Shown in pieces: positions 23,745-24,999 of a DNA stretch of 24,999 nt; position 1 is the first letter of the stretch, and each line of letters starts with the position of its first letter. The stretch is from an uncultured Eubacteriales bacterium. GTDB taxonomy: Bacteria > Bacillota > Clostridia > Oscillospirales > CAG-382. Under the pieces are notes generated by a model, which made no database searches, had not been told where the DNA came from, and worked only from the letters and a program-made list of their open reading frames with translations. Location of the stretch: assembly GCA_900548115.1 (NCBI GenBank), contig URJL01000034.1, forward strand, positions 1 through 24,999, in the 5' to 3' direction. A program made the translations under genes and the position numbers.

Positions 23745-23792
23745 TTTTTCGATCTTCCCCTTTCCCTTGTGCCTTTTTGTTTTCCGTCTTAC

Positions 23793-23821
23793 AGTATGAC
23801 AAAAAGCGCGCTCTTTGTCAA
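23793..23821 (-). promoter_or_regulatory. SigA-type promoter for the GTPase-NYN gene
   Basis: On the minus strand, perfect TTGACA (23821-23816) and CATACT (23798-23793) with a 17-nt spacer, about 45 nt before ATG 23744. The Shine-Dalgarno is GGGGAAG. Confidence 0.75.
23798..23819. promoter_or_regulatory. 22-bp near-perfect palindrome across the promoter spacer (candidate operator)
   Basis: The minus strand reads GACAAAGAGCGCGCT followed by TTTTGTC. It equals its reverse complement except at one symmetric pair of positions. It begins inside the -35 hexamer and ends at the first base of the -10, the position expected for a repressor dimer that blocks RNA polymerase. Confidence 0.6.
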
Positions 23822-23938
23822 GCGGGTTGTGTAAACTTTCGACGTTTCCGCTTTTTGTTTCGTTTTGTAAACATTACTCACTTTTAAACAAATATACGTT
23901 TTTTTACACAAAATTCTCAACAAAACGGTGGAAAAATG

Positions 23939-23967
23939 TTGCATTTTTTGTTTTTCCATGGTATCAT
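23939..23967 (+). promoter_or_regulatory. SigA-type promoter for the right-end secreted protein
   Basis: TTGCAT (23939-23944) and TATCAT (23962-23967) with a 17-nt spacer. The leader to ATG 24048 is about 75 nt and contains a small ACCGA-TTC-TCGGT hairpin followed by five further T (23990-24007). The AT-rich stretch 23822-23938 shows no other feature. Confidence 0.65.
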
Positions 23968-24047
23968 ATTATTTATAGGAGAGGAATTGACCGATTCTCG
24001 GTTTTTTCGTACACATCGTTTACTTTTTCGCACAAGGAGGAAACGCT

Positions 24048-24959
24048 ATGAAAACACGACGGGCACGAATCCTGAGTCTATTGCTGTCGGTGTGCATCCT
24101 TTTGGGACTTGCGCCGATCGCGCCGTATGTCAGCGCGGCAGCTCCGGGCAACGTAATTTACAAACGGTTGTCGCCGGAGGTTGCCATCCTGAACGAGAAT
24201 ACGGGCAAAAGCTCGTCTTTTTATCAGGCTCTCGTAAAAAACTATGGGAAAGACGGCTGTAAATACACCGAATACTACAACGGTATCGGTCTTTTCCACG
24301 GCGGTAATTACAAAACGACCGATTTTAAGACCAAAATCGTGGACGACAAGACCGGCACCGACGATGGAAAGCTTTACTTCGGCGGAACGGAATACGGCTT
24401 CGAAGGCAGCGTCCTCCGCACCGTTTCAAAAAAACGCAATAATCTCGCCGCCAATCTTTCGGCGACGCTTTACAACCGTGTTCACTCGCACAACGTCAGC
24501 CTTTTTAAAGCACGTGACGTTCTCGCCTACGAGACGGTCTATTTGTGCATAAGCGGCGATTACAAGAGCCGTCTGCACGGCAGCACCGCCGGCATGGCGG
24601 TGAAGCTTTCGCGCTTTAACGAATACGACGATTTCACCGACCCCTACAGCTCGATCTATTATACCCAAGCCGCGCACGGCGGGCGCGCCTTTTTAAAATT
24701 CGAAAAGTCCGCCGTTACCTACGATAAAGGCACCTGCACCTGCGGCGGCGCTTACGCCGAGAACATGCTCGTCACCTTCCGCGACGACTCCGCGCCGAAG
24801 CTTGCAGCCGTTTCGTACAGCACCGACGGCGGAAGCACATGGCAAAGCCACAACAAAAAGCTGTATGTCGGAGAGGGCGACACGCTGCGCATTCGTCTTA
24901 CGTACGACGAGCCGATTCGCTTTGCCGACGACAGTGCGGCGCACGACGATCTGAAGCTG
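24048..24959 (+). CDS. Secreted surface protein, N-terminal part (truncated by contig end)
   Basis: Only the first 304 codons are genuine. The protein starts with a classical signal peptide (RRARILSLLLSVCILLGLAP, then YVSAAAPGN). A perfect AAGGAGG lies 8 nt before the ATG. The mature part has no family I recognise: it contains many Tyr, Gly and Asn residues and a CTCGG motif. Near residues 265-304 it has SAPKLAAVSYSTDGGSTWQS and GDTLRIRLTYDEPIRF, typical of bacterial Ig-like/BNR-type modules in large clostridial cell-surface or carbohydrate-active proteins. More modules presumably follow beyond the contig. The frame seems to stop at 24980, but the last six residues (LSLIHI) and that stop come from adapter sequence, so the true C-terminus is missing. 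Confidence 0.8.
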
Positions 24960-24999
24960 CTGTCTCTTATACACATCTGACGCTGCCGACGATATGCAG
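24960..24999. other. Nextera transposase adapter and partial i5 index (sequencing artefact)
   Basis: CTGTCTCTTATACACATCT (24960-24978) is the Tn5 mosaic-end adapter read-through. GACGCTGCCGACGA (24979-24992) is the Nextera i5-side extension. TATGCAG (24993-24999) equals the first seven bases of the reverse complement of a standard i5 index (ACTGCATA). This is not genomic DNA. Confidence 0.98.

Noticed and set aside
24693..24976. Minus-strand open frames starting MYKRQ and MCIRDS at the right end
   Set aside because: Their first residues are translated Nextera adapter and they are antisense to the secreted-protein gene.

Overview
The window looks like a chromosomal segment from an uncultured member of the Clostridia (Bacillota). 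The evidence is: a glmS ribozyme in front of glmS; consensus TTGACA/TATAAT promoters with 17-nt spacers; U-tract hairpin terminators; AgrC/LytTR-type signalling; a three-gene clostridial glycerol-3-phosphate dehydrogenase-like operon with a DUF1667 protein; and GC-rich genes separated by AT-rich gaps. The family cannot be fixed from the sequence alone. The right end carries a Nextera adapter plus the start of an i5 index, so this is an Illumina-assembled contig whose true end lies near base 24959.

Layout. 1-1057 (-): the N-terminal part of a secreted beta-rich surface protein that runs off the left edge and lacks a normal start codon. 1345-3157 (+): a two-component pair, a LytTR regulator with a truncated receiver and an intact AgrC-like kinase. 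3273-5625: an FAD oxidoreductase (-) divergent from a PocR-AraC regulator (+). 5689-8509 (-): amino-sugar supply, a GlmU-like left-handed beta-helix protein followed by a glmS ribozyme and glmS. 8599-11684 (-): FAD/[2Fe-2S] dehydrogenase, pyridine-nucleotide oxidoreductase and DUF1667 protein, divergent from a DeoR/GlpR regulator (11894-12706, +). 12791-15784 (+): FtsK/SpoIIIE DNA translocase. 15991-16065: tRNA-Glu with a strong promoter and terminator, then a 190-nt array of small hairpin repeats. 16372-17643 (-): purA with a four-copy 10-bp repeat in its leader. 17824-20769: AraC regulator (-) divergent from a GH95-like glycoside hydrolase (+). 20820-23744 (-): an MGMT-like protein and a large fusion of a Tet(M)/EF-G-like translational GTPase with a Rae1/YacP-type NYN endoribonuclease. 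24048-end (+): the start of another secreted protein.

The most interesting item is the GTPase-NYN fusion. It joins a ribosome-binding GTPase of the ribosomal-protection type to the family of an RNase known to cut mRNA in the ribosomal A site. A 22-bp near-palindrome lies across its promoter. Other items worth following are the purA leader iterons, the palindrome that serves as both possible ftsK terminator and tRNA promoter, the receiver-less LytTR regulator, and the hairpin array after the tRNA. Most of the window is housekeeping or sugar-metabolism genes; I see no insertion sequence, prophage or CRISPR array.
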